A stretch of 64,000 bases of DNA from Haliea sp. (GCA_024642265.1 JAHEBL010000006.1:21825-85824); one strand, 5' to 3'; positions 36,795 through 47,215 are shown, counted from the first letter of the stretch. The notes: a model not told the origin generated them from the letters alone. Program-made: numbers and translations.

Positions 36795-37967
36795 CTAGCC
36801 GGGTTTGCCGTCCACTCTGGGGCGAGTGAGTATTGGCAGGTAACGATAGAGGAAAATACTGAATACCACTATCCATAACAAGGCGGATACCCGCCATGAG
36901 AGCAGTGTGAGAGTCGCATCGGCAAGCGGCAGCGCCGCGCGAACGATGGCCGCAGTCAGTATAAGGGCGAAAGCCAGGGCGAGGTAGTGGGGTACCTCCA
37001 GGGGGCGGCCGGTATGCCCTAGTGATACCCGCGACATCATGGCCAGAATCATGCCGCCGACAGCGCCAATGGCCAGCAGGTGAATGATGTTCTTGTCCGC
37101 CGCGGGGTCGCCGCCGGCCACTGTCAGGCCGAGCAATGCCAGGGGTATGCAGAGGTAGCTGAGGTGCATCGACCACAGCAGCGGCACATGCATAGCCTTC
37201 CATCCCTGCCAGTGGGCCAGGCGGTAAAAGTGCAGGGCGCTGGTTGCCAGGCACAGCGTTGCCAGCCAGGCAGCGTACCGCCCCGTGGGGCCAATTGCGC
37301 TGGCCAGGCCGACCACGGCGACGCTGCCGATCGCGAGATACTCAAGCCAGGCTGGCAGCGGTGTTATTGTCAGGCCGAGTCGATTGCCGGTGAACAGGGG
37401 TATAACCCTGCCGCCGATAATGACTATGAATACGGCAATCATCCACACCGCGCCATAGTGCAGGCGGGTGGCCGCCGCGGGCTGGTCGGCGCTGAGGTAG
37501 CTCGCGCCGCACAGCAGCAGAAGTACCAGCAGTACCGGCAGGAACAGCAGATTGCGCCACTGGCGCCGGGCCCATACCCGCTGTCCAAGCTCAAAGGCCA
37601 GCAGCAGGATGAACAGCGTCTCCGCGAGCCAGGCAAACAGCAGCCACTGGGGTGCAAACCAGAGCAGCGTGCGGGCCGCCAGCCACAGGCCGAACAGCAG
37701 CTGCAGGCGCCAGCCGCGCGTGCCCGGAAGGTTGGTCCAGGTCGCTACCGCCGTCAGCAGGAAGCCGGCAACCACCGGCATGGCGAACCCGAAAATCATT
37801 TCGTGCGCATGCCACCATACCGGCGAGATCGCTCTGGGCCAGGCCTGTGGCCAGGAAATCCAGAGGAGCCAGCGTATCATGGCCGCGACGCCGAAGCCGG
37901 CTGCCGCAAGGAAGCCGGCCCGGAAGGCCAGCTGCCACAAAGGCGCTATAAATGCTCCGGTATTCAT
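36795..37967 (-). CDS. nnrS: NnrS family membrane protein
   Basis: 390 residues from the ATG at 37967; the longer frame to 38123 lacks similarity. About twelve hydrophobic helices. WWHAHEMIFGFAMPVVAGFLL near the N-terminus holds the conserved H-x-H-E-M motif of NnrS; a later MSRVSLGHTGRPL is also typical. NnrS is a heme- and copper-containing protein tied to nitric oxide stress and denitrification in other bacteria. No nitrite or NO reductase gene is in the window. I saw no FNR/NNR box directly upstream. Confidence 0.88.
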   Translation of the reverse strand: MNTGAFIAPLWQLAFRAGFLAAAGFGVAAMIRWLLWISWPQAWPRAISPVWWHAHEMIFGFAMPVVAGFLLTAVATWTNLPGTRGWRLQLLFGLWLAARTLLWFAPQWLLFAWLAETLFILLLAFELGQRVWARRQWRNLLFLPVLLVLLLLCGASYLSADQPAAATRLHYGAVWMIAVFIVIIGGRVIPLFTGNRLGLTITPLPAWLEYLAIGSVAVVGLASAIGPTGRYAAWLATLCLATSALHFYRLAHWQGWKAMHVPLLWSMHLSYLCIPLALLGLTVAGGDPAADKNIIHLLAIGAVGGMILAMMSRVSLGHTGRPLEVPHYLALAFALILTAAIVRAALPLADATLTLLSWRVSALLWIVVFSIFLYRYLPILTRPRVDGKPG

Positions 37968-38162
37968 CGGTTCGCGACCGTTCTGCAAGGTAATGTTGCT
38001 CTGCAAGGGGGTTGGGAAGAGCCAGCCTAGCCCAATTGAGTGCCACCGCAAAGACGTCTTTCCCCCGTGGACGGGATACTCCCCGCGTCCGGCATATAGT
38101 ATGGTTGGGCCCCGCCGGCACAACAGGCGCGAACGGGCGGCGCGCAGATGCGGAGATAAAGC

Positions 38163-38801
38163 ATGAAATTATGGCACTGTAATGGCGCGCGCTCCCTGCG
38201 ACCCCTGTGGGCGCTGGAGGAAATGGGGCTGGAGTATGAACTGGAGGTACTGCCCTTCCCGCCGCGCCTGTTCAAGCGCGAATACCTGGAAGTGAACAGC
38301 CTCGGCACGGTGCCTTTCCTGCAGGACGGCGCAACCGAAATGACCGAATCCAGCGCGATCTGCCAGTACCTGGTGGACCGCTACCAGCAGTATGATTTCG
38401 GTCTGCGGCCGGATCACCCGGAATATGGCGCCTACCTGAACTGGCTGCACCACGCCGACGCCACGCTGACCTTTCCCCAGACGCTCACCATGCGCTATTA
38501 CTACCTGGAGCCCACGCCGGAAAAGCAGGCTGTGGGGGATGACTACGCCAAGTGGTTTATCGCGCGGCTGCGGCGTCTGGATACCCATCTTGAAAACAAC
38601 GACTACCTGGTTGATGGACGTTTCACCATAGCGGACATCGCGGTCGGCTACGCGCTCTACCTGGCCTGCTCGCTGCAGCTGGACGAGCGCTTTGCGCCCC
38701 AGACCCGTGCCTACCTCGAGCGCCTGAAGGAGCGGCCGGCGTTTCAGCGTGCAGACGGCTTCGGCGAGCCACTGGTTCTGCCGCCGCGGGCCGGCCGCTG
38801 A
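38163..38801 (+). CDS. Glutathione S-transferase
   Basis: 212 residues. The thioredoxin-like N-terminal domain has the helix start after MKLWHCNGARSLRPLWAL, the cis-Pro loop NSLGTVPFL, and TESSAICQYL, the glutathione gamma-glutamyl site. The all-helical C-terminal domain has the N-capping box FTIADIAVGYAL. The N-terminal Ser (NGARS) is the likely activating residue. Cytoplasmic; substrate unknown. Divergent from nnrS, with GGAG before the ATG. Confidence 0.92.
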   Translation: MKLWHCNGARSLRPLWALEEMGLEYELEVLPFPPRLFKREYLEVNSLGTVPFLQDGATEMTESSAICQYLVDRYQQYDFGLRPDHPEYGAYLNWLHHADATLTFPQTLTMRYYYLEPTPEKQAVGDDYAKWFIARLRRLDTHLENNDYLVDGRFTIADIAVGYALYLACSLQLDERFAPQTRAYLERLKERPAFQRADGFGEPLVLPPRAGR

Positions 38802-38900
38802 GCAAACCCGGGTCGCCACCGATATTGGGGCGGGGCAAATCCGCGATGGCAGCCGCCATCGTATATACTGTGCGCCCCAATTCGTGAACAGCCCCATGTT

Positions 38901-40310
38901 ATGTCCAAAAAACCTCGCAGCCTGAAACGCCGGGCCATCCCGCGCAGTCTTTCCGTATCCCTGGCCGGTATCCGGGCGGGCGGTGCGCTGGCGGTGGATG
39001 GCGCGATGCAGAAACTCCTGCGCCGCGACTCCAGCTCAGAGGATTCGGAGTTCGCCCGGCGCGAGGCCCGGCGCTTTGTCAATGAGCTGGGCAAGCTGAA
39101 GGGCACCTATGTCAAGATCGGCCAGATGATGGCCCTGTTTGGCGAGCACTTCCTGCCGCCGGTGCTGGCCGAGGCCATGCACAACCTGGGTGACCAGACG
39201 GAACCGTTGCACTGGGAAGCGATCGAGCCGGTGCTGCGGGCCAGTCTCGGCGACCGCTATGCCGAACTCGATATAGAGCGGGAAGCGCTGGCAGCCGCCT
39301 CACTGGCCCAGGTGCACGTGGCCACCGTGCGCGCCAGCGGCGAGCGCATCTGCCTGAAGGTGCAGTATCCCGGGCTCGCCGATGTGATCGATTCGGACTT
39401 CGACGCGGTGGTGCGCATGTTGATGCTCGCGCGCTGGTTGCAGGCGGGTCGTGACCTGGACGACTGGCTGGAATCCATGCGCACCCATCTCCACAACGAA
39501 ATCGACTACCGCCGCGAGGCAACCCTGACCGCCCGCATGGCGGAACTGGTGCAGGCAGTTGAGGTCAGCGGTGTCGGCTATGCGGTGCCCAAGCTGCACA
39601 CGCGCTATTGTACCGATGTGGTGCTGGCGCTGGAGTACATGCAGGGCCTGCCGGTAACGGCCCGCCCGGTAGCGGAACTGCCGCTGGAGCGCCGCAACGC
39701 GCTGGCGGTGGGTATGCTGGAGCTGTTTTTCTACGAGCTGTATGACTGGGGCTGCCTGCAGACGGATCCCAATTTCGGCAATTACCTGTTGCGCCTCGAC
39801 GACCGGCGCAGGAAGCAGGCTCAGGATACCCTGGTGCTGCTGGATTTCGGCTCTATCCTCGATTGCAGTGACGAATTCCTCTTCCACCTGCGCAACACCA
39901 TCGATGCGGGCCTGCGCCAGGACGTCAAACTGCTGGGTGACAGCCTGGTAGGGCTGGGCTGCCTGAAAGAAAACGCCGGCGAAGAGGCGCGCCGGCTGTT
40001 TGCCGACTTCTGCCTGCACCTGCTGGAACCGCTGCGGCCCCCCGCTGATCTGCCCGCGGCCTATCTGAATTCGGCGGGGCAGTACCGCTGGGCGCAATCG
40101 CGCCTGATGCACCGGGCCGGCAAGCAGGCCGCCTTGTCGGCCACCAGTCGGCACTTCACCGCGCCTTCCCGGGAGTTTGCCCTGATCGCCCGCAAGCTGA
40201 CCGGGGTATTCACATTTATCGCCGTGCTGGAGGCTGAATTCAATGCCTACGATATGGTGGCTGCCCACATAGCCCGTTGGCGGGAGAGAGAGCGTCTTGG
40301 CAAAGGATAA
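38901..40310 (+). CDS. ABC1/AarF-family atypical kinase (first of two)
   Basis: 469 residues. The UbiB-type signatures are KGTYVKIGQMM (KxGQ), AAASLAQVHVA in place of the P-loop, QTDPNFGNYLL (catalytic loop) and LLDFGSI (DFG). ABC1 proteins are atypical kinases or ATPases linked to ubiquinone synthesis and lipid handling. This one is not the ubiB of the ubiEJB operon. It overlaps the next gene by 14 nt. A GATGGC/GCCATC hairpin and a TATACT element lie in the 99-bp upstream gap. Confidence 0.9.
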   Translation: MSKKPRSLKRRAIPRSLSVSLAGIRAGGALAVDGAMQKLLRRDSSSEDSEFARREARRFVNELGKLKGTYVKIGQMMALFGEHFLPPVLAEAMHNLGDQTEPLHWEAIEPVLRASLGDRYAELDIEREALAAASLAQVHVATVRASGERICLKVQYPGLADVIDSDFDAVVRMLMLARWLQAGRDLDDWLESMRTHLHNEIDYRREATLTARMAELVQAVEVSGVGYAVPKLHTRYCTDVVLALEYMQGLPVTARPVAELPLERRNALAVGMLELFFYELYDWGCLQTDPNFGNYLLRLDDRRRKQAQDTLVLLDFGSILDCSDEFLFHLRNTIDAGLRQDVKLLGDSLVGLGCLKENAGEEARRLFADFCLHLLEPLRPPADLPAAYLNSAGQYRWAQSRLMHRAGKQAALSATSRHFTAPSREFALIARKLTGVFTFIAVLEAEFNAYDMVAAHIARWRERERLGKG

Positions 40311-41640
40311 AGACAAGGATACCCAGCGCAAGGACCCCAACCAGAAGGCCATTCCCACCTCGAGGGTGGGGCGCTTCGCCCGGGTGGCGCGCATGGCCAG
40401 TGGTGTCGCCGGCGGTATGCTGGCGGAGGGTACCCGGCAATTGCGGGCGGGCAAACGTCCCCGGGCCCGTGACATGCTGCTGACCCCGGCCAACGCGCGG
40501 CGGGTGGCGGACCAGCTGGCAACCATGCGGGGCGCCGCCATGAAGGTGGGGCAGATCCTGTCCATGGATACGGGCGATTTCCTGCCCCGGGAGCTGGCCG
40601 ATATTCTCGCCAGGCTGCGCTCCGACGCCCGTTACATGCCCACGCAGCAGTTGCGCAAGGTGATGTCGGATGCCTACGGGGCGGACTGGGAGCAACTGTT
40701 TTATGGCTTTGAAATCAAGCCGCTGGCCGCGGCCTCTATCGGCCAGGTGCACAAAGCGGTAGCGCCGGATGGCCGGGAAATGGTGCTCAAGGTGCAATAC
40801 CCCGGGGTGGCCTCCAGTATCGACAGCGACGTGGACAATATTGCCACCCTGCTGCGCATGTCGGGGCTGTTACCGGCGGAACTGGATATCCAGCCGCTGT
40901 TGAACGACGCCAAGCAGCAGCTGAAGGACGAGGCTGACTACCACAAGGAGGCCGATTTCCTGCAGGCGTTTGGCGACCTGCTGCGGGACGATGAACGCTT
41001 TCTGGTGCCGGAGTTACTGCCGGACCTGAGCCGGCGCACGGTGCTTGCGATGACCTATGTCAGCGGCAAACCCATCGAATCGATAGTGGCGCTGCCCCAG
41101 GCCGAACGCGACCGGGTCATGACGGCGCTGGTCGAGCTGATGTTCCTGGAGTTGTTCGAGCTGCGCATGGTCCAGACTGACCCCAATTTCGCCAATTACC
41201 TCTACCGCAGCAGTACCGGCCAGATTGTGTTGCTGGACTTTGGTGCGACCCGTCACTTCAAGGCGGGCTTCGTCAATAATTATCGCAAGCTGCTGGGCGC
41301 GGCCATGAGCCATGACCATGCCAGACTGGTGGCGGCTGCGGAGCGTATCGGCTATGCCATGGGGGATGAAGACAGCCAGTACCGCGCGCTGGTGCTGGAG
41401 CTGTTCCTGCTGGCGCTGGAGCCGCTGCGGCACGAGGGTGTGTACGACTTCGCGCATTCGGATATGGCGCGGCGTATGTCCGAGCTGGCGGAGGAAGTGG
41501 CCGACTACCGTGATTTCTGGCGCGCGCCGCCCACTGACGCCATGTACTTTCACCGCAAGCTGGGGGGCATGTTCCTGCTCGCCAGCCGCGTGAAGGCGCG
41601 GGTGGACGTCAACCAGCTGATCAAACGATTCATCAGCTGA
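40297..41640 (+). CDS. ABC1/AarF-family atypical kinase (second of two)
   Basis: 447 residues, starting at a TTG inside the first ABC1 gene (14-nt overlap, GAGAGAG upstream). Signatures are GAAMKVGQILS (KxGQ), AAASIGQVHKA, QTDPNFANYLY and LLDFGAT. It is diverged from its neighbour, so the pair is an old duplication or two separate subfamilies. Function is probably in quinone or lipid metabolism as for other AarF proteins. It is convergent with the wax ester synthase gene, 27 bp away. Confidence 0.9.
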   Translation: MAKDKDKDTQRKDPNQKAIPTSRVGRFARVARMASGVAGGMLAEGTRQLRAGKRPRARDMLLTPANARRVADQLATMRGAAMKVGQILSMDTGDFLPRELADILARLRSDARYMPTQQLRKVMSDAYGADWEQLFYGFEIKPLAAASIGQVHKAVAPDGREMVLKVQYPGVASSIDSDVDNIATLLRMSGLLPAELDIQPLLNDAKQQLKDEADYHKEADFLQAFGDLLRDDERFLVPELLPDLSRRTVLAMTYVSGKPIESIVALPQAERDRVMTALVELMFLELFELRMVQTDPNFANYLYRSSTGQIVLLDFGATRHFKAGFVNNYRKLLGAAMSHDHARLVAAAERIGYAMGDEDSQYRALVLELFLLALEPLRHEGVYDFAHSDMARRMSELAEEVADYRDFWRAPPTDAMYFHRKLGGMFLLASRVKARVDVNQLIKRFIS

Positions 41641-41667
41641 GCACCGCACCGGTCCAGCCCAACCCGT

Positions 41668-43167
41668 TCAGCGTTTGGCTTTCTTCTTCGGCTGCACTTT
41701 TTTGGCCCTGGCTTTTTTGCGTGCCCTGGCGGCGGGTTTCCCTTTGGCTGCAGCCAGCGCGGCCGCCCGCAGTTCCTCGAAACTGTCCTGCAGGCAGTCC
41801 GCATAGAAGCCCGGGTCGGGCAGCATATCCCGGCACGCGGTGAAAGACAGGGTGACTGAACCCTGCTTGTCCTGCACGGTGCTGTAAACGATATGGAACA
41901 GGCCGACGTTGGGCAGCAGTGGACCCAGGCTGATAGACCCGACCAGCGCTGCCCCGCACAGGTAGAGCTGTACTGGCGCACCCGGTACATTGGTGACGAT
42001 GGTGTTGAACATGGTGCTGGCCTCGGCCAGGCCGGTGGCACTGGCGGTCCTTATCGCCAGCGACAGGACATTGCCTGGCATGACATCGGTCAGGTCCACG
42101 GCAAAGCGGGGTCCAAGGGCCTCGGCGTAGGCCTTGGCCGAGAGGGCTTCCCGGTGTACCGCGGCAAGACGCGCCAGCGGGTCGTCGAGGTCAGTGCACA
42201 GGCTGACATTCATGAAGCCCACCATATTGCCGCCGGCCGAGCGCTCCTCGGCCGAGCGCACATCGATCGGGCAGCCCGTGACGAGGCTGTTGTCCGGGAG
42301 CTCTCCCTTGCTGTTGAGGTATTTGCGCAAGCCTCCGGCGACAATGGTCAGCATCACGTCATTGACAGTCGTGCCAGGCTGGGTGTTCTTGATATTGCGG
42401 ATTTCCGCAAAATCGAAGGTGCGGGCCTCCACCACCCTGTGGCGGGAGATTTTGCCCTGGAAGCGCGTCTTCGGTTTGTCGCCGAGGTAGTGGAATTGCT
42501 CCTCCTGCGCGCCCTGGCGAATACGTTTGAACGCGGGTACCGCCTGTTTCACGATGTCGAAAACCTGGCCGGGCTTGCGCCATATATCAACATAGGCGCG
42601 GGCCAGCATGCCCAGTGTGGAGGGGCGCTCCACGACCCAGGGCGGCGGCTTGCCAGGCTCGGTGGTCGAGGGGCTGAGGTCGTGCATGATATTCATGAAC
42701 TGGGTGCCGGTGGCGCCGTCCATGGCGCAGTGGTGCACCTTCATCAGCATGGCGAAACAGTTCGGCGGGAAACCCTCGACATTGTTCAGCCCCTCGATCA
42801 CATAGATTTCCCACATGGGTTTGTCGCGCCGCAGGGGGGTGCCGTGGATCCGGGCCGCCAGGATGCACAGCTGGCGCCAGTCACCGGGTTTGGGCAGGGC
42901 GATGTGGCGCACGTGGTACTCGAGGTCGAACTCGGGATCCTCTACCCAGTAGGGTCGGCCCAGGCCGTAGGGGACAAAGGCCAGCTTGCGCCGGAAAATG
43001 GGTGACAGGTGCAGGCGACTCTCCAGCATGGCCAGGATCTGCTTGAAGCGGACCTTGCCGCCCGGGGCGGTGGACTGGTCGTAGATGCTGACCCCCCCGA
43101 TGTGCTGTGGCAGGCCGTCGAGCTCGGCGTGCAGGAACATGGCGTCCTGGCCTGACAATTGTTGCAT
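41668..43167 (-). CDS. Wax ester synthase / diacylglycerol acyltransferase (WS/DGAT)
   Basis: 499 residues. The active site HHxxxDG is KVHHCAMDGATG near residue 142. Other family blocks are PHWVEDPEFDLEYHV-like (YWVEDPEFDLEYHVRH) and the C-terminal NVPGAPVQLYLCGA. The last 35 residues are Lys/Ala-rich, perhaps a membrane or nucleic acid contact. It esterifies long-chain alcohols or diacylglycerol with acyl-CoA to make storage lipid. Monocistronic on the minus strand. Confidence 0.94.
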   Translation of the reverse strand: MQQLSGQDAMFLHAELDGLPQHIGGVSIYDQSTAPGGKVRFKQILAMLESRLHLSPIFRRKLAFVPYGLGRPYWVEDPEFDLEYHVRHIALPKPGDWRQLCILAARIHGTPLRRDKPMWEIYVIEGLNNVEGFPPNCFAMLMKVHHCAMDGATGTQFMNIMHDLSPSTTEPGKPPPWVVERPSTLGMLARAYVDIWRKPGQVFDIVKQAVPAFKRIRQGAQEEQFHYLGDKPKTRFQGKISRHRVVEARTFDFAEIRNIKNTQPGTTVNDVMLTIVAGGLRKYLNSKGELPDNSLVTGCPIDVRSAEERSAGGNMVGFMNVSLCTDLDDPLARLAAVHREALSAKAYAEALGPRFAVDLTDVMPGNVLSLAIRTASATGLAEASTMFNTIVTNVPGAPVQLYLCGAALVGSISLGPLLPNVGLFHIVYSTVQDKQGSVTLSFTACRDMLPDPGFYADCLQDSFEELRAAALAAAKGKPAARARKKARAKKVQPKKKAKR

Positions 43168-43229
43168 GGCGGCAACCTCTTACAGGATTTATTGGTAGTC
43201 AGGATCGGGTGAATCGGCGCCTGCGTCAA

Positions 43230-44390
43230 CTAGGCATGGCGGCGGTGACTTCCGGCCAGCCAGGTATTGTGCACGGTGAAATCATCGTCGAAGTGCACCA
43301 GGTCGGCGCGATAGCCGCTGGCGATCCGTCCCAGGCGATCATCGAGCCCGAGGATTGCGGCGGGATACAGGGAGGCCATGCGCAGGCATTCCGCCAGCGG
43401 GATGCCGGCCGGACCGGCGGCATAACGCACCGCGTCGATCATGCCGATGGCGCTGCCCGCCAGCACGCCCTCGGCGTTTACCAGCTTGCCGTCCTCGACG
43501 CTGATCTGCTCTGAGTACAGCGAAAACTGCCGGCTGGTGCCCCCGACGGTCGCCATGGCATCGCTGACCAGTACCAGGCGTCCCGCCGGCTTGGCGCGGC
43601 GGGCCAGCCGGATATTCGCCGGATGGACATGGTGGCCATCGGCAATAATCCCCGCCCACAGGGCATTCTCGGCGAGTGCCGTCCCTGCTGTGCCGGGCTC
43701 GCGCCCCGCCAGCGGGCTCATGGCATTGAACAGGTGGGTGACGCCCTCCAGTCCCTCCGCCATGGCGGCGATCAGCTGGGCGTGACTGGCGTTGGTGTGA
43801 CCGGCACACACGTGGATACCACTGGCGCTGAGCTGGTGGATCTGCCCTGCGCTGGTGAGTTCCGGGGCGAGCGTAACGATCACTGCCAGGTCAGTCAGTG
43901 AACACAGCCAGGCGATGTCGCCGGCTGTGGCGGGCCGGATCATATCGGCGCGGTGCGCCCCGCGCCTGGCGACGTCAAAATGGGGACCCTCCAGGTGGAT
44001 GCCCAGGATGCCGGCATTACCGCCGGAGCGCGCAGCCCGCACTGCGGCTACGGCCCGCTCCTGCGTGGCTCGGGTATCACTGATAAGCGTGGGCATCATG
44101 GCGGTGGTGCCGGTGGCGCGATGGGCGCCGAGCATGGTGGCGAGCGTTTCCTCGCAGGGGTGGTCGTTGAACATCAGGTCGCCGCCGCCATTCACCTGCA
44201 GGTCGATCAGGCCCGGTGCCAGGGTGCCGCTGGCCAGCGCCAACACATCTGCATCCTGCGGGCATTGCGCCAGTGGCACAAGACGCTCTACCGTCTCGTC
44301 GCGGACGATCACGCAGTGGTCCTGCAGGAAATGCGCCCCGTCGAATATCGACGGGGCGCTGATGGCAACTACTGTGCCGCGCTCGGGCAT
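43230..44390 (-). CDS. nagA: N-acetylglucosamine-6-phosphate deacetylase
   Basis: 386 residues, amidohydrolase fold. LAPGLIDLQVNGGGD, the metal-binding HLEGPHFD, CAGHTNASH with a metal His, HLFNAMSPL and the catalytic Asp in LVSDAMATVGG are all present. It removes acetate from GlcNAc-6-P in amino-sugar or cell-wall recycling. No nagB, nagE or regulator is adjacent. It stands 56 bp downstream of the dioxygenase gene start region, in the same direction as its neighbours. Confidence 0.94.
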   Translation of the reverse strand: MPERGTVVAISAPSIFDGAHFLQDHCVIVRDETVERLVPLAQCPQDADVLALASGTLAPGLIDLQVNGGGDLMFNDHPCEETLATMLGAHRATGTTAMMPTLISDTRATQERAVAAVRAARSGGNAGILGIHLEGPHFDVARRGAHRADMIRPATAGDIAWLCSLTDLAVIVTLAPELTSAGQIHQLSASGIHVCAGHTNASHAQLIAAMAEGLEGVTHLFNAMSPLAGREPGTAGTALAENALWAGIIADGHHVHPANIRLARRAKPAGRLVLVSDAMATVGGTSRQFSLYSEQISVEDGKLVNAEGVLAGSAIGMIDAVRYAAGPAGIPLAECLRMASLYPAAILGLDDRLGRIASGYRADLVHFDDDFTVHNTWLAGSHRRHA

Positions 44391-44446
44391 GGGCGGGTCC
44401 TCCGTGCAGCGAGTTTAACCGAAATGCGCGCCCCGCAGCGCATTTG

Positions 44447-45286
44447 TCAGTCGCGGCGAAAAGCGGGCGGCACAAAGCCCGGCTCAAGTGCCTTGCGCGG
44501 ATGATAGGCGCTCAGCTGTCCCATGAATGGAGGGTGGATCGAATAACCCAGCAGTGCCTGCACTGCGGGCGACATATGCGCGACCTCGGCCGGCGGAATA
44601 GCCAGGAAGAAATTTTCCTGGGTCCTCGCCCAGGGCTGGCAGTACTGGTTGGAAAAGGCGCGCCGGGTGGCGCTGCCTGTATTGCCGCCGCCCCGGTGCA
44701 GCAGGGTGCCGGCAAATACCACACAGGCCCCGGCTGGCATCAGCACAGGCACGGACATGCCCTCCAGTCGCCGGGCAAACCCCGGGTCGGTTTCCGTATC
44801 ACCACTGTGGTAGTCACCGGCAAGCTGTTCTTCGCTCCAGCAGTGGCTGCCGGGAATCACCTGGGTGGCACCGTTGGCCAGCGTGAACGCTTCCACCGCC
44901 ACGATGGTGGAAAGGCTGACCATGGGGCGCGGCCGGGGAATGGGGTAGAAGGAGTCGTCGGTATGCCAGGGCTGGGGCGTTTCGCCCGGGCTGATAACGA
45001 TCGCCTGGCTGGCGGTGAGCAGGTAGTTGGGCATGAGCAGCGCATCGCACAGGGCCAGTATGCGCGGGTCCTCCACGATGTCCTGGAAAATGCGGTGACG
45101 TGCCACCAGCGTATAAATGCGCTCGGTGCGGTTACCCTCGAAGTTGTTGCGGCCACTGTGGCTGCCCAGCATGCTGTCATAGAGTGCGTTCACCTGCTCG
45201 AGCTGTCCCCGGGAGAGGAAGTCCGGTATCACGGTGTAGCCGCGCTCCTGCATGTCCTGAAGTTGCTGCGCGATTGCTGCGCTCAT
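44447..45286 (-). CDS. Phytanoyl-CoA dioxygenase family protein
   Basis: 279 residues from the ATG at 45286, which has AGGAG 7 bases upstream; the 45340 start is less likely. The Fe(II) ligands are HTDDSF (H-x-D) and the distal His in LLHRGGGNTG, with the 2-oxoglutarate-binding Arg in TRRAFSNQY. It is a non-heme iron oxygenase hydroxylating an unknown substrate. Divergent from the formate-THF ligase gene across 159 bp. Confidence 0.9.
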   Translation of the reverse strand: MSAAIAQQLQDMQERGYTVIPDFLSRGQLEQVNALYDSMLGSHSGRNNFEGNRTERIYTLVARHRIFQDIVEDPRILALCDALLMPNYLLTASQAIVISPGETPQPWHTDDSFYPIPRPRPMVSLSTIVAVEAFTLANGATQVIPGSHCWSEEQLAGDYHSGDTETDPGFARRLEGMSVPVLMPAGACVVFAGTLLHRGGGNTGSATRRAFSNQYCQPWARTQENFFLAIPPAEVAHMSPAVQALLGYSIHPPFMGQLSAYHPRKALEPGFVPPAFRRD

Positions 45287-45445
45287 GGGATGCTCCTGTG
45301 TGCCGGTGGTGCGGATACAGCATACGATTGCCCGTCCCATTGTTCCAGATCAGTAAATCAGTGCCGGCTGGCGCTTGTCTGGTGGCGGCTTACGCGCAAA
45401 AATTGAGCGCTGTCCCGCAACAAAACATAATCAGGGGTCAAGCCG

Positions 45446-47116
45446 ATGAAATCCGATATAGAAATTGCCCGCGAGTCGCAGCCGCGTCCTGTGGTGGAGA
45501 TAGCAGCGCAACTGGGGATACCACCGGAGCAGCTGGTGCCCTATGGGCACACCAAGGCCAAGCTGAACCTCGACTACGTCCAGAGCCTGGACGACAAGCC
45601 CGACGGCAAGTTGGTGCTGGTGACGGCGATGAGCCCGACACCCGCTGGCGAGGGTAAAACCACCGTGGCCATCGGGCTGGCGGACGCGCTGAACCGGATT
45701 GGGGCCAAGGCCTCGGTTTGCCTGCGCGAGCCCAGCCTGGGGCCCTGCTTCGGCCTCAAGGGCGGGGCGGCGGGCGGCGGCTACGCCCAGGTGATTCCGA
45801 TGGAGGACATCAACCTGCACTTTACCGGCGACATGCATGCTATCGGCGCGGCCCACAACCTGCTGGCCGCGATGATCGACAACTATGTGCACTGGAGCAA
45901 TGACATCCGGCTGGACCTGCGGCGGGTCACCTGGCGGCGGGTGGTGGATATCAACGACCGGCAACTGCGCCAGATTGTCACCGGTATCGGTGGCCCGGCC
46001 AACGGCTTCCCCATGGAAGGGGGCTTTGATATCACCGTGGCGTCAGAGGTGATGGCCATTTTCTGTCTGTCGCGCAACCTGCAGGACCTGCAGGAGCGGC
46101 TCGGCCGCATCGTGATCGGCTACACCCGCGAGGGCGCCGCCGTCACCGCGAGCGAAGTAAAGGCGCCCGGCGCCATGACGGTGCTGCTCAAGGACGCGCT
46201 GGCGCCCAACCTGGTGCAGACCCTGGAGAACACTCCGGCTTTCATTCACGGTGGCCCGTTTGCCAATATAGCCCACGGCTGCAATTCCATTATCGCCACC
46301 CGGGCGGCGCTCAAGCTGTCCGACTACGTGGTGACCGAGGCGGGTTTCGGCGCGGACCTCGGTGCGGAAAAGTTCTTCAATATCAAGTGCCGTAAGTCCG
46401 GGCTGCGTCCCGACGCAGCGGTGATCGTGGCCACGGTGCGGGCGCTGAAAATGCACGGTGGGGTGGAGCGCTCGGCGTTGGGTGGCGAGGATGTAGCCGC
46501 GGTAGAGCGCGGGCTCGAGAACCTGGGGCGGCATATCCGCAATACAGGGCAGTACGGGGTGCCCCTCACGGTTGCAATCAACCACTTTGCCAGCGATACC
46601 CAGGCGGAAATCGACGTGATCAAGGCCTATGTCGAGCAGCGCGGCTTGCGGGCACAGGTGTGTACCCAGTGGGCCGAAGGCGGAGCCGGGGCGATCGAGC
46701 TGGCCAACGCCGTCAGGGAACTGGCCGATAGCCCCCACGCCCAGTTCCGCACACTGTATGACGACCATCTCAGCCTGTGGGAAAAGACCCGGGCAGTGGC
46801 CCGCTCGGTTTACGGGGCGGATGACATCGACGCGGATAAGGTCATTCGCGACCAGTTTGACCAGTTTGAAAAGGAGGGCTACGGCCATTTCCCGGTCTGC
46901 ATGGCAAAGACCCAGTACAGTTTCTCCACTGACCCGCGCCTGCTTGGCGCACCCAGCAATCATCGCATCAAGGTGCGTGAGCTGGCCCTGGCGGCCGGCG
47001 CCGAGTTCCTGGTAGTGATCTGTGGTGACGTCATGCGGATGCCCGGCCTGCCAAGGGTGCCGGCGGCCAACAGTATCTACGTCAATGAGCTTGGGCAGAC
47101 CGAGGGCCTGTTCTGA
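45446..47116 (+). CDS. fhs: Formate--tetrahydrofolate ligase
   Basis: 556 residues, the normal length. [20 protein letters not shown] is the ATP-binding loop; [20 protein letters not shown] and [19 protein letters not shown] are diagnostic. It makes 10-formyl-THF from formate, ATP and THF, feeding one-carbon metabolism. AGGGG precedes the ATG. It is a lone gene; no folD or gcv gene nearby. Confidence 0.97.
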   Translation: MKSDIEIARESQPRPVVEIAAQLGIPPEQLVPYGHTKAKLNLDYVQSLDDKPDGKLVLVTAMSPTPAGEGKTTVAIGLADALNRIGAKASVCLREPSLGPCFGLKGGAAGGGYAQVIPMEDINLHFTGDMHAIGAAHNLLAAMIDNYVHWSNDIRLDLRRVTWRRVVDINDRQLRQIVTGIGGPANGFPMEGGFDITVASEVMAIFCLSRNLQDLQERLGRIVIGYTREGAAVTASEVKAPGAMTVLLKDALAPNLVQTLENTPAFIHGGPFANIAHGCNSIIATRAALKLSDYVVTEAGFGADLGAEKFFNIKCRKSGLRPDAAVIVATVRALKMHGGVERSALGGEDVAAVERGLENLGRHIRNTGQYGVPLTVAINHFASDTQAEIDVIKAYVEQRGLRAQVCTQWAEGGAGAIELANAVRELADSPHAQFRTLYDDHLSLWEKTRAVARSVYGADDIDADKVIRDQFDQFEKEGYGHFPVCMAKTQYSFSTDPRLLGAPSNHRIKVRELALAAGAEFLVVICGDVMRMPGLPRVPAANSIYVNELGQTEGLF

Positions 47117-47215
47117 CGCCCGCCACAGAGTGCGTTTGCGAAGCTGAATTGATGCACATTTACGGTTATGCTGGGTCGTGCGTGGCCCATCCCGGCCCCG
47201 GGGAGGATAGATAAC

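Noticed and set aside
45287..45445. Riboswitch in the fhs leader
   Set aside because: A THF riboswitch would be attractive, but I could not find a matching conserved core in this 159-bp region.
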